A DNA stretch of 64,000 nt from Strigamia acuminata. Taxonomy: Eukaryota; Arthropoda; Chilopoda; Geophilomorpha; Linotaeniidae. Position 1 is the first letter of the stretch, and each line of letters begins with the position of its first letter. A program made the translations under genes and the position numbers. Below the pieces are notes generated by a model. It had not been told where the DNA came from. It ran no database searches and saw nothing but the letters and a program-made list of their open reading frames with translations. Below are positions 63,099 to 64,000 of the stretch, one piece after another. The stretch covers positions 8,680,001 to 8,744,000 of the forward strand of contig OX442319.1 in the NCBI GenBank assembly GCA_949358305.1, in the 5' to 3' direction.

Positions 63099-64000
63099 TT
63101 TGTTACGTAAAATAGAAATGTAGAGGAAGCATAAGTTGTAATAAAGGTGCGTGGTTCCAGTTTGGGTGATGGATTGGCTGGGTCTGGTTGAAGGAAAAGT
63201 TGGGATTGGGTTGGGTTTGTGATCGTTTAGGGTTTAATCGTTTTTAAACAAAGTGGTTTTTATTTATTATTGGGATTTTAGAGACATATAAACGTTATTT
63301 TTTATGTTTAAAAAGTTTTAAAAAAATTAAAGGACTTCAAAACAATTGTTTTCGTTTGGACAAATGCAATGGGATTTCGGGTTTTCTTGAAACTTGGTTC
63401 GTTCCCGTGAAAACTAGTTGATAAATTAAAATTCCGCAATTTCATTACACGAAGAATAAATCTTAATGCATTTTTTGGGAACTGTTCTATATTTCAGAGA
63501 AGGCATTACATAATTCCTATCATAATAAAGCACATAAATCTTGATCTAAACAAAAATACGTCCTTGATAAATATTTATTAAAGAGGAAGAATCACAATTT
63601 AAACAAATACATCTTCCTGTGTGCTAATTTTATAAGCACACGGTAAATACAAAGAAAACTTATTCCAGACATTTAAAAAACTAAAATTTACTCAAATAAA
63701 AATATTTCTTTCTTCATTTATCCATTTAAAAATATTTATTTTTACTCCCAAACACATTTACGAGAATAATTCAATAAACTGCTTTGATAAACATCAAAAT
63801 AATGAAATTGTTTGCAGCTGTATTAAACTGTCTTCAGCTTTAATTTAAAGCTAAATACAGAATAATTTGCTTTTATAACGTTGTAAGAAACAAATAATAG
63901 TCTTATTTCATAGGAAGTAACCAGAGGATTAGTTGCATTTTTCCTTCCATTCCATTCCACATTCATTTCACCAGTTAGAGGTCAAGGTTAAGACGAGAGG
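63099..64000. other. Rab upstream flank, no gene seen
   Basis: Holds the presumed promoter of the minus-strand Rab gene near 63100-63240. The remaining AT-rich 750 bp shows no supported frame, RNA gene or repeat array. Confidence 0.4.

Overview
This is a stretch of animal nuclear DNA, almost certainly from an insect. It is AT-rich, its introns are mostly 45-100 bp with GT-AG borders, and it carries insect-type families: an innexin, chitin-binding peritrophin-like proteins and a pickpocket-like DEG/ENaC channel. The style would fit a beetle or another holometabolous insect, but the sequence alone does not settle the order. Exon-intron structures were built by hand from splice signals, reading phase and family similarity recalled from memory. 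No search was run.

Layout. 0.2-1.3 kb: a spliced non-coding gene with two intronic C/D-box snoRNAs, then GATTCGG minisatellites. 2.5-9.5 kb: a complete 15-exon Ski2-type exosome helicase with four introns swollen by minisatellites. 9.7-10.9 kb: a cluster of six tRNA-derived SINE-like units. 11.6-12.4 kb: a small secreted cysteine-rich peptide gene, a second partial copy and a Copia fragment. 12.5-14.0 kb (minus): a short intronless FCP1-like CTD phosphatase. 14.2-26.2 kb: a DEG/ENaC gene in which two channel units are joined in one reading frame. Its last intron holds an 8.0-kb antisense LTR retrotransposon with near-identical 621-bp LTRs. 27.4-38.9 kb: three tandem F-box/LRR genes, two intact and the third broken. 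39.3-40.1 kb: a microcephalin-like BRCT gene. 40.7-43.2 kb: an HNF4-type nuclear receptor. 45.9-47.0 kb: an intronless innexin. 47.0-52.6 kb: three tandem Gag/Arc-like capsid genes whose repeat unit also carries scraps of the neighbouring innexin and chitin-binding genes. 52.7-54.9 kb (minus): a proline-rich chitin-binding secreted protein. 57.9-58.5 kb: a second small chitin-binding protein. 58.8-59.6 kb: a PR-Set7/SET8-type histone methyltransferase. 61.2-63.1 kb (minus): a Rab19/43-like GTPase.

Themes. (1) The capsid-gene array at 47-52 kb is the best candidate for an unusual system: host-style 5'UTR introns, gag-only coding, copy-to-copy homogenisation and no polymerase. (2) The microcephalin-like and SET8-like genes, 19 kb apart, share about 90 bp of promoter and leader and the first codons, as if they descend from one locus with a shared first exon. 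(3) Two DEG/ENaC units are fused. (4) Several intronic insertions look like inverted-repeat elements with minisatellites expanded inside them. Genes here mostly do not form a pathway; the window is ordinary euchromatin interleaved with young repeats and local tandem duplications.
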